DNA of 64,000 nt from Desulfosediminicola flagellatus (GCF_005116655.2 NZ_CP050698.1:4876001-4940000), one strand, 5' to 3'; counted from the stretch's first letter, positions 35,748 through 45,440 are shown. Numbers and translations: made by a program. Notes: generated by a model not told the origin, from the sequence alone.

Positions 35748-36210
35748 ATGTGTAAAACACTGACGTATCGTTATATAGAAATTAAAAACGTCTACACTTC
35801 CAAAAGAGATGCATTGAGAAATAGCGTATCGATTAAAGCTGATAGCAATGCAACTATCCGTGTAAAGAACCATGCAGGTGACGAAATATTAGCCGTGGTA
35901 CCATAATACAGCCCCCAGAAACTCGTCTTACAAACGAAAATGCTGAAGCTGCATAGGTTTATCTTGCGTCCTCTCATCCAATGAGTGTTCCGGCTTTTAC
36001 GGAAGTGGTGAACATCAGGAAGAATCCGCCAAAATGCTTCCGGCAGAAATGAGAAAACCACTCACCGAAGCACCTTGTGAAATTGCTTATGGAATATATG
36101 ATAATGAATGGTTTGCCGAAGAAGCAAAATCCCTCCTGCTCTCTTCACCGGATGCACCGTTGTTTACCAACCTGCTAACACAACAATACTATCTGCTCTG
36201 GCAATTGTAG
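35748..36210 (+). pseudogene. Decayed coding region
   Basis: Two short plus-strand open frames with protein-like composition: one of 52 codons at 35748-35906 (ending VKNHAGDEILAVVP) and one of 58 codons at 36034-36210 (MLPAEMRKPLTEAPCEIAYG), open upstream to about 35947 without a start. Neither has a ribosome site. They look like fragments of broken genes. A further coding-like scrap lies near 36270-36340. From 36350 to 36790 I see nothing. No family is recognised. Confidence 0.35.
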
Positions 36211-36794
36211 AACGAGTGTCAACCTGCCCCAAATTATTAAAAAAAACGTATGTTAAATAATTAGATTATGCCAAATCCATTGTTTTTGCCGATACCGATC
36301 TCAATGCTACCCGTGCAGGGCCAAATGGTTTCAAAATGTAGGAATCTCCATATGCAACGACACCGAATAGGGGCTTGTTGACTATTTCATACACGCGACA
36401 TTGGACGCCCCTAATGTATCGGTTAAGCACTGGAGTTCGGCATTATTGGTATAAATGTAGGAATTATATCAAACGAGGTGGCAGCGTGTTGCAGGCTCAA
36501 AGAATCCGGCAATGATCGACAAGAATCCCAAATACGCAAAGGACAATTATCTCGAAATTAGATATCTCTGCCTAGGAGGTTCTCCGAGAATAGGAATTTG
36601 GGTCAAAGTCGAGGCGTTCTCAAAAAACGAGCACAGCCATATATATGATATTCAATGTATTGTTTTTTGATAATAACGAAGAGTTTGGAACCAAGGCCAT
36701 TGTCGGACAGCCTCTTAAGAGAAGGCTAATAGATAATCGACATATACAAGTAGATATTTGATGATTGAGTCTTTCCCAGGATAAAAAACAAAAA

Positions 36795-36822
36795 GGGCTG
36801 CAAGTAATAATACTTGCAGCCC
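36795..36822 (-). terminator. Terminator of the first tRNA-Leu
   Basis: A perfect 12-bp stem GGGCTGCAAGTA/TACTTGCAGCCC with a 4-base loop, followed by a T run on the minus strand (CCCTTTTTG). It is a strong intrinsic terminator 15 bases after the tRNA. Confidence 0.85.
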
Positions 36823-36836
36823 TTTTCTCGTATCAA

Positions 36837-36922
36837 TGGTGCCGAAGACGAGAGTCGAACTCGTACAGGCTCAGCCTACTGCGCCCTCAACACAGCGTGT
36901 CTACCAATTCCACCACTTCGGC
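36837..36922 (-). tRNA. tRNA-Leu (anticodon GAG), copy 1
   Basis: An 86-base leucine tRNA with encoded CCA. The acceptor stem GCCGAAG/CTTCGGC is perfect. The anticodon stem-loop is CTGTG-TTGAGGG-CGCAG, giving anticodon GAG. A long variable arm is present, as required for leucine tRNAs. It is identical to the second copy 242 bases away. Confidence 0.95.
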
Positions 36923-37039
36923 ACTATAGATAACGTTTTTTTACTACAATCCTACTCTCCATTCAGCACGTTTTTCCCTCACCACGTATTTCTACACTGT
37001 AAGATGATTGCATCACGGAGTTTGAGGTTAAAACAAAAA

Positions 37040-37066
37040 GGCTGCAAGCAAACTCTACTTGTAGCC
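37040..37066 (-). terminator. Terminator of the second tRNA-Leu
   Basis: Stem GGCTGCAAG/CTTGTAGCC (one G-T pair) with a 9-base loop, then a T run on the minus strand. It is a diverged copy of the terminator after the first tRNA-Leu. Confidence 0.75.
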
Positions 37067-37078
37067 TTTTACAATTCA

Positions 37079-37164
37079 TGGTGCCGAAGACGAGAGTCGA
37101 ACTCGTACAGGCTCAGCCTACTGCGCCCTCAACACAGCGTGTCTACCAATTCCACCACTTCGGC
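37079..37164 (-). tRNA. tRNA-Leu (anticodon GAG), copy 2
   Basis: Same 86-base leucine tRNA as at 36837-36922, identical across the whole tRNA including CCA and anticodon GAG. It precedes copy 1 in the direction of transcription and follows secG by about 20 bases. It could be transcribed with secG or from its own promoter. Confidence 0.95.
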
Positions 37165-37185
37165 ACTATGAAAAAATACTACTTA

Positions 37186-37569
37186 CTACTTATTTTCTTC
37201 CTCAGTAACAACTTCCTCTGCAACAGCTTCCTGCGCGGCTTGAGTAGCCTGTAACGCTGTTTCTTCAAGAGGTTGAGGCTTTAATTCTTCAACTACTGCG
37301 GCTTGCTCTTTTACCACACTTTTCATTACTGAGCTAGAACTTTTTTGCGTTGAGAGAAACGCAAGTGTTACTGATGTCAGCATGAAAATGATAGCAGCCG
37401 CGGTTGTAATCTTATTGAGCAAAGGCAGCGGTCCTTCGGTGCCGAAAAGTGACTGACTAGACCCACCGAAGGTCGCACCGATGTCTGCTCCCTTGCCATG
37501 CTGAAGCAGGACAATACCTACTAGAAAGAGGCAAACGATAACGTGCGCTATTGTGAGTAATGTATCCAT
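37186..37569 (-). CDS. secG: Preprotein translocase subunit SecG
   Basis: A 127-residue membrane protein of the SecYEG export channel. Two hydrophobic helices (about 3-23 and 52-75) flank the conserved loop GIVLLQHGKGADIGATFGGSSQSLFG. The C-terminal third is Glu/Ala-rich and hydrophilic, longer than in Escherichia coli SecG. It lies just after the truncated tpiA, in the usual tpiA-secG gene order, and just before a tRNA-Leu. Confidence 0.95.
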   Translation of the reverse strand: MDTLLTIAHVIVCLFLVGIVLLQHGKGADIGATFGGSSQSLFGTEGPLPLLNKITTAAAIIFMLTSVTLAFLSTQKSSSSVMKSVVKEQAAVVEELKPQPLEETALQATQAAQEAVAEEVVTEEENK

Positions 37570-37581
37570 TCAGTCCTTCTT

Positions 37582-37791
37582 TTAAATCTTATCAAAATTA
37601 ATATTTCGGCCAAAAAACTCTGAGCTTAACACTGCTCCACCAACCAAGGTACCATCAGCATCTACTTGAACGACAAGTTCATCAACGTTGGTTGGTTTGA
37701 CCGAGCCACCATACAATATTCTAATTTTGTCGGCAATGTTTTTTTCATATATGAAAGCAATAATTCCTCGAATAAACGCATCAGCATTCAT
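37582..37791 (-). pseudogene. tpiA: C-terminal fragment of triosephosphate isomerase
   Basis: The frame encodes 69 residues matching only the last third of TpiA: DAFIRGIIAFIYEKNIADKIRILYGGSVKPTN (phosphate-binding loop region) and GTLVGGAVLSSEFFGRNINF. A full TpiA has about 250 residues. The catalytic Lys, His and Glu of loops 1, 4 and 6 are missing. A stop (TGA) precedes the apparent ATG directly in the same frame, and the upstream 313 bases hold no remaining coding sequence. This is a deletion relic. The usual gap-pgk-tpiA-secG order is broken here. An intact copy of tpiA must exist elsewhere for glycolysis (inference). Confidence 0.8.
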
Positions 37792-38104
37792 TCATGTGCA
37801 TGTAACCCAAACTAGTTCAAACTTTATAATCATTTTTTTCAACTGAGCAACCTCAACATTTGGTCCCTATTCTAATCTACTATTCAAAGACTAAAACCGA
37901 ACATCTCACCCCAAGCACTTTTGCGCCCAAAGTTCATTGGGGTCACACCAGACCAGGATACAGGCTGAACTCAACTACATACTAATCAGCCCATTCAAAA
38001 TCATTACTTGCGATAACCTGCTTCTTTTATAACCAAATGCAAGAAAATCATTCCAGGTGATACCTGCTCTACTCTTTGAATTAAAAAATTAGTAACCACT
38101 TAGA
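37792..38104. other. Spacer replacing the N-terminal part of tpiA
   Basis: AT-rich sequence with no open frame of note on either strand and no visible repeat or insertion sequence end. It occupies the place where the first two thirds of tpiA would be expected. Confidence 0.4.
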
Positions 38105-38554
38105 TTACCTATCAGCAATTAGTAATTCCTTGCTAAAGATCAAGGCATTATCTTTTGGGTCAGCATAATATCCCGGCCGTTCCCCTACCTGAATAAATCC
38201 GTGATTTCTATAGAATCGTAATGCGGACCTGTTTTGGGAACGAACTTCTAGAAAAAGGGTCTCAACATTCTTATGAGACAAAGCATCTAACAAATGACCA
38301 AGGAGCAGCCCGGCTATCCCTTCGCCCCTGCGATCATGGTGAACTGCAATTTTAAGAAGCTCTGCTTCAGGGGCAGCAAAGCGGGCTGAACACCATCCAA
38401 TGATTATTCCACTTTCATCTTCTGCAACGAGTGATATGCCATCGGCGTAGGTAAGCTCCGATGACAATTGAGCTAGAGCCCAGGGAGAAGGATAATCCTG
38501 CTCAATTTGTGAAATATGGGGCAGGTCTCCCAGCCCCATCTCACGAATTATCAC
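38105..38554 (-). CDS. rimI: Ribosomal protein alanine N-acetyltransferase RimI-like
   Basis: A GNAT-family acetyltransferase of 149 residues. The acetyl-CoA loop is present as HHDRRGEGIAGLLLGHLLD (R/QxxGxG/A form), and the family C-terminal pattern EVRSQNRSALRFYRNHGFIQVGERPGYY is typical of RimI, which modifies the N terminus of ribosomal protein S18 or similar targets. The start is GTG, whose first base is the last base of the gap stop codon (TAG-TG), so it is translated by coupling to gap. Some RimI-like paralogues have other substrates. Confidence 0.85.
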   Translation of the reverse strand: MIIREMGLGDLPHISQIEQDYPSPWALAQLSSELTYADGISLVAEDESGIIIGWCSARFAAPEAELLKIAVHHDRRGEGIAGLLLGHLLDALSHKNVETLFLEVRSQNRSALRFYRNHGFIQVGERPGYYADPKDNALIFSKELLIADR

Positions 38555-39771
38555 TAGAGCATTTTTTCAGCGACCTGAACTGTCAGGTCCCCGAGCATAT
38601 TGGTATAGCTTCCTAATTCATTATCATACCAACCATAGACAACGGCCTGAGTTACCGGCACATTCAAAATAGGATCTGAGCCTGGTGTAATATTCGCCGC
38701 CTTCACCTTCTCTAGATTAACAGGAATTGAGGCGGTGCGGGTATGCGTTTCAGAGGCCTCAATAACTGTCGCTGCTGCTGGATTCCCAAGAATATCTGAG
38801 GAGACATTCTGCTTTTCAGTGTATTGCAGATACGTATTGATCTCACCAAACTCTTTATAGATCGTATTTATTTCGGCTCGTTTGGTCGGCGAGTCCATAT
38901 CATCCTGAAGATTAAGAACCAGAATAATAAGTGAACCACTTGAAGTTGGAATACGTACAGACTCAGCCATGAATCCGATTGATTCCATTTCAGGAATAAC
39001 CAGTGCAAGAGCCTTTGCAGCTCCAGTTGTGGTCAGGATAATATTATTTAGAATGGACCTGTTCTTTCTCAAATCTGAAGCGCCTGCCCCTGGAAGCCTG
39101 TCTAGGACCTCCTGACTGCCTGTGGCTGCATGAACAGTAACCATTGAAGCACTTAGTATACGATCGGCCCCCAGTCTTTCCATGAGCGGTTTGATCATGT
39201 AAGAGAGGCAGGTAGTCGTACATGAAGCCGCCGAGATGAGAGAATGTTTTTCAGAATCATACATCTCATCATTGATGCCCATTACAGTTGTAATTGCATC
39301 TTCGGGCATATCAAGCCCTTTAGATGTAATTTTAAACGGGGCGGAAAGCAGCACTTTTTCGGCGCCTGCCTGAAGGTGACCGCGCATTGCTCCGCGCCCA
39401 TCATTTACGTCAGCAGTAGGGTCTTTGAAGACTCCTGTGGTATCTACAACAAGCTTCACTCCGTTATCGCGCCAGGCAATGTCTTTTGGATTTCTAGCTT
39501 CTCGCAGGATCTTAACCGGCACACCATTAATCAACATGGTACCGGCGGCCTCATTGAGTTCCTGAATCATGCGGCCGGCTTTATGGCCATGCAGGTATGT
39601 TCCCAAACGACCATAGGTTGAATCGCGTTCGATCGAGGCTGCAAGATCTTCAAGCCCGCCACCGACATTTCTACCGGTATTAATTACAAGCTCGGAAAAA
39701 TGTTTACGCGACACATGATGCCACAGGGATAATTTTCCGATTCGTCCAAGACCGTTTATGCCTAAAATCAT
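38554..39771 (-). CDS. gap: Glyceraldehyde-3-phosphate dehydrogenase, divergent type
   Basis: A 405-residue NAD(P)-binding dehydrogenase of glycolysis or gluconeogenesis, about 65 residues longer than typical GapA. The N-terminal motif INGLGRIGKLSLW and catalytic C184 in SAASCTTTCLSYMIK identify the family, although the usual SNASCTTNCLAP motif is changed (Ser-Ala and Thr for Asn after the Cys). The C-terminal pattern YGWYDNELGSYTNMLGDL is conserved. The extra length lies mainly in the first 130 residues. The ATG is preceded by AGGAGAG. Its neighbours, rimI and the relic tpiA, suggest a rearranged glycolytic cluster. It may use NADP or a related substrate. Confidence 0.88.
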   Translation of the reverse strand: MILGINGLGRIGKLSLWHHVSRKHFSELVINTGRNVGGGLEDLAASIERDSTYGRLGTYLHGHKAGRMIQELNEAAGTMLINGVPVKILREARNPKDIAWRDNGVKLVVDTTGVFKDPTADVNDGRGAMRGHLQAGAEKVLLSAPFKITSKGLDMPEDAITTVMGINDEMYDSEKHSLISAASCTTTCLSYMIKPLMERLGADRILSASMVTVHAATGSQEVLDRLPGAGASDLRKNRSILNNIILTTTGAAKALALVIPEMESIGFMAESVRIPTSSGSLIILVLNLQDDMDSPTKRAEINTIYKEFGEINTYLQYTEKQNVSSDILGNPAAATVIEASETHTRTASIPVNLEKVKAANITPGSDPILNVPVTQAVVYGWYDNELGSYTNMLGDLTVQVAEKML

Positions 39772-40275
39772 GGCAGTATCTCTCCTTTTAGATTAGAGTA
39801 GATTTTTGAATTTGATCCGCCCACCTTCCTACCATACAAATCTCATGGGCAGGAATTAACGTCTTTCCATGACGATCCATATATCATATTTATATTATAT
39901 ATCAATTATTTTTAACTATATTCTATCTATTTCCATTCGTGCCACATCTCACGAGCCTGTATATTTACTCGTGCCCGACTCACGTCAGGCATCCTGCACG
40001 AACCTAAAAAAAACTGCTACAGGAAGCTTCTTAATGGAAAAATCGTCATTGTGTCTCCATTGATAGCATCATATTATCATGAAAATTTCAAACCTGTAAC
40101 TATCGACATCCCTCAGAAAATCTCAGTGGTATTTTTGAACAGCAGCTCTGCGGGGTTATGATTGTTTGCCTTTTCCTCAAGAGCGGTTATCGTCGTATGC
40201 AATACAAATTCATTAATAATGCCTACTTACTTGCAAGATAACCTTGTATAACTACCAAATACAGAAAGAAATATC
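39772..40275. other. Divergent intergenic region between gap and sfsA
   Basis: 504 AT-rich bases that must hold the promoters for both genes. I see no confident promoter element, hairpin or repeat and no supported gene. Confidence 0.4.
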
Positions 40276-40974
40276 ATGATATTTACTCCTGACCTTACAA
40301 CAGCTACACTCATAAAGCGGTATAAACGATTTCTGGTTGATGTAAAATTATTTGATAACACCACTCTCACAGTCCATTGCCCTAATACCGGATCTATGCG
40401 CTCATGTTCTACCCCAGGTAGCCTTGTAGCCATCTCAGAATCAGACAACCCAAAACGAAAATATCCACACACCCTTGAGATGGTGCAGGATAACTCGACC
40501 TGGGTTGGTGTTAATACCTCACGCACGAATGGTCTTGTGGCAGAGGCTATTGAACAGGGACGTATCGCTGAGTTTCAACAGGTTGAGTCAATCAAACGGG
40601 AAGTAACAGTTTCGAAAGGCAGCAGGCTTGATCTTGCAGTAACCCATGAAAATAGCCTGACATACGTAGAAATCAAAAACTGTTCTCTTGTAGAGGAAAA
40701 CTGCGCCATGTTTCCTGATGCGGTCACCGCACGAGGAACAAAACACCTGCAGGAACTTATGAAACTGGTAGACAAAGGCCACAAAGCCTGCATCTTCTTT
40801 TTAGTTCAAAGAATGGATGCTGATCACTTCAAACCAGCTGAGCAGATTGACCCTATATATGCAAACAGCCTGCGTGAAGCGGAAGCAAAAGGCGTCATGC
40901 TGCTCGCTTACCAGGCTGAAGTATCACCGGAAAAAATCGAAGTTGTGAGAAAACTACCTATTAATGTTGGATAA
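40276..40974 (+). CDS. sfsA: Sugar fermentation stimulation protein SfsA
   Basis: A 232-residue protein of the SfsA family (now viewed as a nuclease-fold DNA-binding protein). Conserved segments are KRYKRFLVDVKLF, VHCPNTGSMRSCSTPG, YVEIKNCSLVEENCAMFPDAVTARGTKHL, and FFLVQRMDADHFKPAEQIDP. The PD-(D/E)xK-like motif lies in the YVEIKN segment. Its precise role is unresolved in any organism. It is a single-gene unit convergent with pyrC. Confidence 0.92.
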   Translation: MIFTPDLTTATLIKRYKRFLVDVKLFDNTTLTVHCPNTGSMRSCSTPGSLVAISESDNPKRKYPHTLEMVQDNSTWVGVNTSRTNGLVAEAIEQGRIAEFQQVESIKREVTVSKGSRLDLAVTHENSLTYVEIKNCSLVEENCAMFPDAVTARGTKHLQELMKLVDKGHKACIFFLVQRMDADHFKPAEQIDPIYANSLREAEAKGVMLLAYQAEVSPEKIEVVRKLPINVG

Positions 40975-40989
40975 ATCTATGCAGAGAGA

Positions 40990-41020
40990 GAAAGTGACCC
41001 GGAAAACCCGGATCACTTTC
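40990..41020. terminator. Hairpin between sfsA and pyrC
   Basis: Stem GAAAGTGA/TCACTTTC and inner CCGG/CCGG with one mismatch, around a 5-base loop. It sits between the convergent stops of sfsA and pyrC. Flanks are not T-rich, so it is a likely but atypical bidirectional terminator. Confidence 0.45.
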
Positions 41021-41043
41021 CCGAATCACTGGAGGAAAAACTG

Positions 41044-42318
41044 CTACAGTTTGTTATGCTGAATTTCTCCAGCAACAAGCGTCATAACCGATTTACCTTG
41101 CAACTCCCAACCATCGAATGGTGAGTTTTTACCTTTTGAAAGACTCTCTTCAGCTGAAAAAACAAAATGCTCGTCAGGATCAATGACTGTGATATCAGCA
41201 ACATCACCAACACCAAGTGAACCGCCTTCAACACTAAGAATTCTGGCAGGACCAACACTCATCAACTCAACCATACGTTTTACACTGATAACACCCTCAC
41301 GAACGAGCGCCAGGCTTAATGGCAAGGCGGTCTCAAGACCGGTTATCCCGTTAGCAGCCTCATTGAATTCGACATCCTTTTCAAGAACCGAGTGGGGCGC
41401 ATGATCAGTGGCAATAGCATCAAGAGTGCCATCTTCCAATGCAGCACGAATAGCATCACGATCTTTAGCACCTCGTAGTGGCGGACTCATTTTTGCGTGT
41501 GTGTCGTATCCAAATACAGCCTCCTCTGTAAGTGTAAAGTAATGCGGGGCTGTTTCTGCGGTCACTCTCACTCCGCGTGACTTTGCAAGCCTGATAACAG
41601 ATAGAGATTCTTCTGTGCTTACATGTGATATATGCACATGTGCCCCGGTCAGTTCAGCAATCGCCACATCTCTGTAAACCATTACTGATTCAGCCGCTGC
41701 GGGAATACCGCGTAACCCGAGCCGGGTAGCAGTAATTCCTTCATTCATGCATCCATTTCGGCTTAACGATGTTTCTTCTGAATGGGACATTACCACAAGC
41801 CCATGACTGGAAGCGTACTCCATTGATCGGCGCATAAGCTGACTGTCAGAAACAGGTAGTCCATCATCAGTGACAGCAACAATACCAGCCTCCTTCATCT
41901 CACCATATTCAGCTAGGCTCTCCCCTTTACTTCCTCTACTCGCAGCCCCAACCGGATACACACGCGCTGCACATCCGCGTGCTCGTTCAACGATGAATTG
42001 TGTGACAGAAGCACAATCATTCACAGGGGATGTATTCGGCATACAGGCTACAGCAGTAAATCCTCCAGCAGCAGCAGCCCTGGTTCCGGATTCAATATTT
42101 TCTTTGTACTCATGCCCAGGTTCACGAAGATGCACGTGGACATCAATAAGTCCAGGTACAACCCATTTACCAGCAAGGTCTATAAACGTACTTCCTTCAG
42201 GAATCGCATTTAACGGTTTTATGATTCTTCCGTCCTGGACCCAGATATCACCGATATCGTCACGCCCGTTAACAGGATCGATAACCCGACCATTGTGTAA
42301 AATGATTATAGTGCTCAC
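41044..42318 (-). CDS. pyrC: Dihydroorotase
   Basis: Third enzyme of pyrimidine synthesis, cyclising carbamoyl-aspartate to dihydroorotate, 424 residues of the type I/II amidohydrolase class. The N-terminal metal motif [15 protein letters not shown] is intact; [18 protein letters not shown] and ATDHAPH carry the further histidine and aspartate ligands. It overlaps pyrB by four bases, so the two are translationally coupled. It ends the lepB-pyrB-pyrC unit. Confidence 0.95.
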   Translation of the reverse strand: MSTIIILHNGRVIDPVNGRDDIGDIWVQDGRIIKPLNAIPEGSTFIDLAGKWVVPGLIDVHVHLREPGHEYKENIESGTRAAAAGGFTAVACMPNTSPVNDCASVTQFIVERARGCAARVYPVGAASRGSKGESLAEYGEMKEAGIVAVTDDGLPVSDSQLMRRSMEYASSHGLVVMSHSEETSLSRNGCMNEGITATRLGLRGIPAAAESVMVYRDVAIAELTGAHVHISHVSTEESLSVIRLAKSRGVRVTAETAPHYFTLTEEAVFGYDTHAKMSPPLRGAKDRDAIRAALEDGTLDAIATDHAPHSVLEKDVEFNEAANGITGLETALPLSLALVREGVISVKRMVELMSVGPARILSVEGGSLGVGDVADITVIDPDEHFVFSAEESLSKGKNSPFDGWELQGKSVMTLVAGEIQHNKL

Positions 42319-43277
42319 CCCTTACCTCCCTGTTCTTCGTCCGCCTTATCCCCGCCATTAACGAGATAAAGTAGCGCCATGCGGACTGCAACACCATTTG
42401 TTACCTGATCAAGGATGACTGACCGACTACCATCAGCCACATCTGGATTCATTTCTACGCCTCTGTTTATCGGCCCTGGATGCATCACAATCACATCGTC
42501 TTTTGCCAGAGCAAGACGTGAATTATTGATACCGTAGAATCGTGCATATTCCCGAAGACTCGGAATCAGCGGATCATTTTGCCTTTCTTTTTGAATTCTG
42601 AGTGCCATGACCACATCAGCATCCTCAACTGCATCCCGCACATCCCTGCAAACCGTAACACCAAGCTGCTCTACTCCGGAAGGCATAAACGTTGCGGGTC
42701 CGCTTAAAAACACACGAGCCCCGAGTTTATTGAAACCTATAATATCCGACCCGGCAACACGGCTATGAGCGATATCACCGACGATAGCAATTTTCAATCC
42801 TTCAAGACTTCCCTTCTTCTCAAGAATAGTCATGATATCTAACAAACCTTGACTGGGATGCTCGTTCGTACCATCACCGGCATTGATAATCGACGCTTCG
42901 ACATTCTTGGTAAGCAAAAGTGGTGCGCCAGAACTCGAGTGCCGCAAAATAATAATATCAGGGTGCATAGCCTGCAGATTTCGGGCTGTATCGATGAGTG
43001 TTTCGCCCTTGGTTGCAGAACTCGTAGAGGCTGAAATATTGAATGTATCAGCACTCATTCTTTTGGCTGCAATTTCAAAAGAAAGCCGTGTTCGGGTTGA
43101 AGGTTCAAAGAAAAAATTCACTATGGTCTTGCCACGAAGCGTTGGTACCTTCTTGATTGGCCGCGTGGATATTTCTTTAAACGATCGGGCTGTGTTGATG
43201 ACATGAAGAATATCATCCGCCGACATCTGCTCAAGACCAAGAATATGTTTGTGCCTGAAAGTGTAATCTACCTGCAA
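42315..43277 (-). CDS. pyrB: Aspartate carbamoyltransferase catalytic subunit
   Basis: Condenses aspartate and carbamoyl phosphate in pyrimidine synthesis. The 320-residue chain has the carbamoyl-phosphate motif [13 protein letters not shown], the lysine of the second site in [11 protein letters not shown], and HPSQGLLD. No pyrI regulatory-subunit gene is adjacent, and pyrB overlaps pyrC, an arrangement seen where the two enzymes form a complex. It begins 30 bases after lepB and probably shares its promoter. Confidence 0.96.
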   Translation of the reverse strand: MQVDYTFRHKHILGLEQMSADDILHVINTARSFKEISTRPIKKVPTLRGKTIVNFFFEPSTRTRLSFEIAAKRMSADTFNISASTSSATKGETLIDTARNLQAMHPDIIILRHSSSGAPLLLTKNVEASIINAGDGTNEHPSQGLLDIMTILEKKGSLEGLKIAIVGDIAHSRVAGSDIIGFNKLGARVFLSGPATFMPSGVEQLGVTVCRDVRDAVEDADVVMALRIQKERQNDPLIPSLREYARFYGINNSRLALAKDDVIVMHPGPINRGVEMNPDVADGSRSVILDQVTNGVAVRMALLYLVNGGDKADEEQGGKG

Positions 43278-43307
43278 TGGAATCCCTCGTTAGCCTGATA
43301 AAATATT

Positions 43308-43952
43308 TCAGTGAATAATGTCACCGATTCGGCTCCATCTTACAGAAGTAAACCTGGCAACAGAGAACAAAGGTTTTTCAAGGTCCCAAGACCAGTAAAG
43401 AATAAATGCCTTACCAAGGATATCCTCCTGCTTCACGAATCCCCAGAATCGTCCATCAGAACTGTTATCCCTATTATCTCCCATAGCGAAGATTGAATCG
43501 TTAGGAACCATTACGGGACCAAAGTTATCCCGGACACTAGCATTTCTACTTAATATCACATCGGAAGCAAAATGTGCATGAGGATCATCAACCTTTTGCC
43601 CATTAATAAAAAGTACTTTATTTTTTATCTCAACATTATCGCCTGGTAAACCGATAACGCGTTTAATATAATCTACTTTTCTATCTTTTGGATAACGAAA
43701 GACAACAACATCACCGCGAGATGGAGCCTTCCAGGGGATCAACGTTGTCCCGGTGAAAGGCATTTTAAGACCGTAAATGAATTTATTTACCAGTAAATGA
43801 TCTCCAATTTTTAATGTGGGTATCATTGAACCTGAAGGAATCTTAAATGCCTGCACAACAAATGTACGAATAAACAATGCAAGTAGCACTGCAATAATAA
43901 ATGCCTCAGCATATTCCCTGAGAACAGATTTTTTCTGTTTATTTGTATTCAA
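43308..43952 (-). CDS. lepB: Signal peptidase I
   Basis: A 214-residue inner-membrane serine protease that removes signal peptides from exported proteins. One N-terminal helix (about 12-32) precedes box B, KIPSGSMIPTLKIGDHLLVNK, containing the catalytic Ser, and the catalytic Lys lies in YPKDRKVDYIKRVIGLPGD. Later boxes ENKV-like and MGDNRDNSSDGRFWGFV are present. It is the first gene of the minus-strand unit and faces the pilus operon. Confidence 0.95.
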   Translation of the reverse strand: MNTNKQKKSVLREYAEAFIIAVLLALFIRTFVVQAFKIPSGSMIPTLKIGDHLLVNKFIYGLKMPFTGTTLIPWKAPSRGDVVVFRYPKDRKVDYIKRVIGLPGDNVEIKNKVLFINGQKVDDPHAHFASDVILSRNASVRDNFGPVMVPNDSIFAMGDNRDNSSDGRFWGFVKQEDILGKAFILYWSWDLEKPLFSVARFTSVRWSRIGDIIH

Positions 43953-44234
43953 TTCAGAACCTCTTACGAGTTATAAATTTGGTTTTATGCGAGAAATTAA
44001 ACACAGCAAAGCTACATTATCTTGTATCTAATTACAAGCCACATTGAATCGTATTGAAGAAATCGCCATGCACCGCATTATTGCAAGGAAAACAGGAAGC
44101 AACATACTATATAAAGAGTAATCAAAGAATTGCGTGACAATATATTGTAGACAACTGATCAACAACACGTCAAGACAGCTATTAACTTCCTGTTAAAAAA
44201 AGAAAAGAATTAAGATTCCATTCATCCCTTTCCC

Positions 44235-44265
44235 TTGACAATTTGATTTAATTGTGTCCTAAATA
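44235..44265 (+). promoter_or_regulatory. Candidate sigma-70 promoter of the pilus operon
   Basis: A perfect -35 TTGACA at 44235-44240 is followed, after an 18-19 base spacer, by CTAAAT/TAAATA, a weak -10. It lies about 90 bases upstream of the pilM ATG in an otherwise gene-free 400-base divergent region (43953-44352). Confidence 0.4.
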
Positions 44266-44352
44266 ATGTTTAAGTATGAAAAATCTGAGGCTTAGCTTTA
44301 TATCGTTTATTTCAACCAAATCGTTTTTTAAAATTTTGTCATCATAGCCACT

Positions 44353-45411
44353 ATGAACTTGCCGTTTCTGTCAAAGAATAATCTCGTTGTGGGTGTCGAT
44401 ATCGGCTCCCATGCAGTAAAAGTGTGCCAGCTCAAGCGAACTGACAAGGGTTATGCTGTTTTGTCACTCGGCAGCGTAGTTTTACCCGAAGGAGCAGTTG
44501 ATGACGGCACGCTGGTAGAGCCGGAAATAGTGGCAAAAGCCATATCTGATTTATTCGGCAATCTTAAAATAAAAAACAAAAAAGTTGGCATTTCAATCTC
44601 AGGATACTCTGTCATCGTAAAAAAAGTTAACCTCACCGTGATGGACGACGATCAATTAGAAGAACACATCATGACCGAGGCTGAACAATACATCCCTTTC
44701 GACATTGAAGATGTCTATCTTGATTTCCAGAATTTAAAAACCAACACAGATACTTCTGATCGAACAGACGTTATGCTTGTTGCCGCCAAGAAAGAGGTGG
44801 TTGATGATTACCTTGAGATGCTTGAAAGCATCGGTTTACAGCCAGTTCTCGTCGACGTCGACGGCTTTGCTCTTGAAAATACGTATGAATACAGTGGAGC
44901 CAAAAGCGTAAATGTCGCACTTGTCGATATTGGTGCCTCAAAAATGAATATAAACATTCTGTCAAACGGAATGTCGGTTGTGGCAAGAGACATTGTTGTT
45001 GGAAGCAGACAACTCACTGAGCAGATTCAGGCTACTCTCGATATCGAATTCGAAGAAGCCGAAGCAATCAAACTCGGGCAGGTACCTGCGAAAGAACACC
45101 AACAGGAAATTGAAGAAATTTTTTCATCAACCTGCACCCAATGGGTTCTTGAAATCAAAAAAGCTATTGACCTGTATCACGCCAACAACCCGGAAGCACC
45201 ATTGCAAAGTCTGGTTTTAAGCGGGGGCGGCTCAAAAGTTCTCGGATTACGTGAGTTCCTGGAACAAGAAACACAATTGGAAGTAGAACTATTTAATCCT
45301 TTTGAACAAATGAGTTCCAATGCTAAAAAGATCGATGTCGAGTATCTAGCCAGCATTGGACCTGAAATGGCAATAGCTACGGGTATCGCTATCAGGCCAT
45401 CTGTTATTTAA
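44353..45411 (+). CDS. pilM: Type IV pilus assembly protein PilM
   Basis: A 352-residue actin-like ATPase forming the cytoplasmic ring of the pilus alignment complex. The N-terminal nucleotide motif is VVGVDIGSHAVKVCQL (about 11-26); a second phosphate motif VALVDIGASKMNINIL is at about 190-205; and LVLSGGGSKVLGLREFL is the adenosine motif. PilM binds the N-terminal tail of PilN. First gene of a plus-strand operon pilM-pilN-pilO-pilP and two further outer-membrane-related genes. Confidence 0.95.
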   Translation: MNLPFLSKNNLVVGVDIGSHAVKVCQLKRTDKGYAVLSLGSVVLPEGAVDDGTLVEPEIVAKAISDLFGNLKIKNKKVGISISGYSVIVKKVNLTVMDDDQLEEHIMTEAEQYIPFDIEDVYLDFQNLKTNTDTSDRTDVMLVAAKKEVVDDYLEMLESIGLQPVLVDVDGFALENTYEYSGAKSVNVALVDIGASKMNINILSNGMSVVARDIVVGSRQLTEQIQATLDIEFEEAEAIKLGQVPAKEHQQEIEEIFSSTCTQWVLEIKKAIDLYHANNPEAPLQSLVLSGGGSKVLGLREFLEQETQLEVELFNPFEQMSSNAKKIDVEYLASIGPEMAIATGIAIRPSVI

Positions 45412-45440
45412 GAGCCTGAAAGCCAGATAATGGAAGAGTT

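Noticed and set aside
36836-37171. Open frame of 111 codons across the two tRNA-Leu genes
   Set aside because: It is produced by the duplicated tRNA sequence; its two ends repeat the same residues, as expected for translated tRNA copies.
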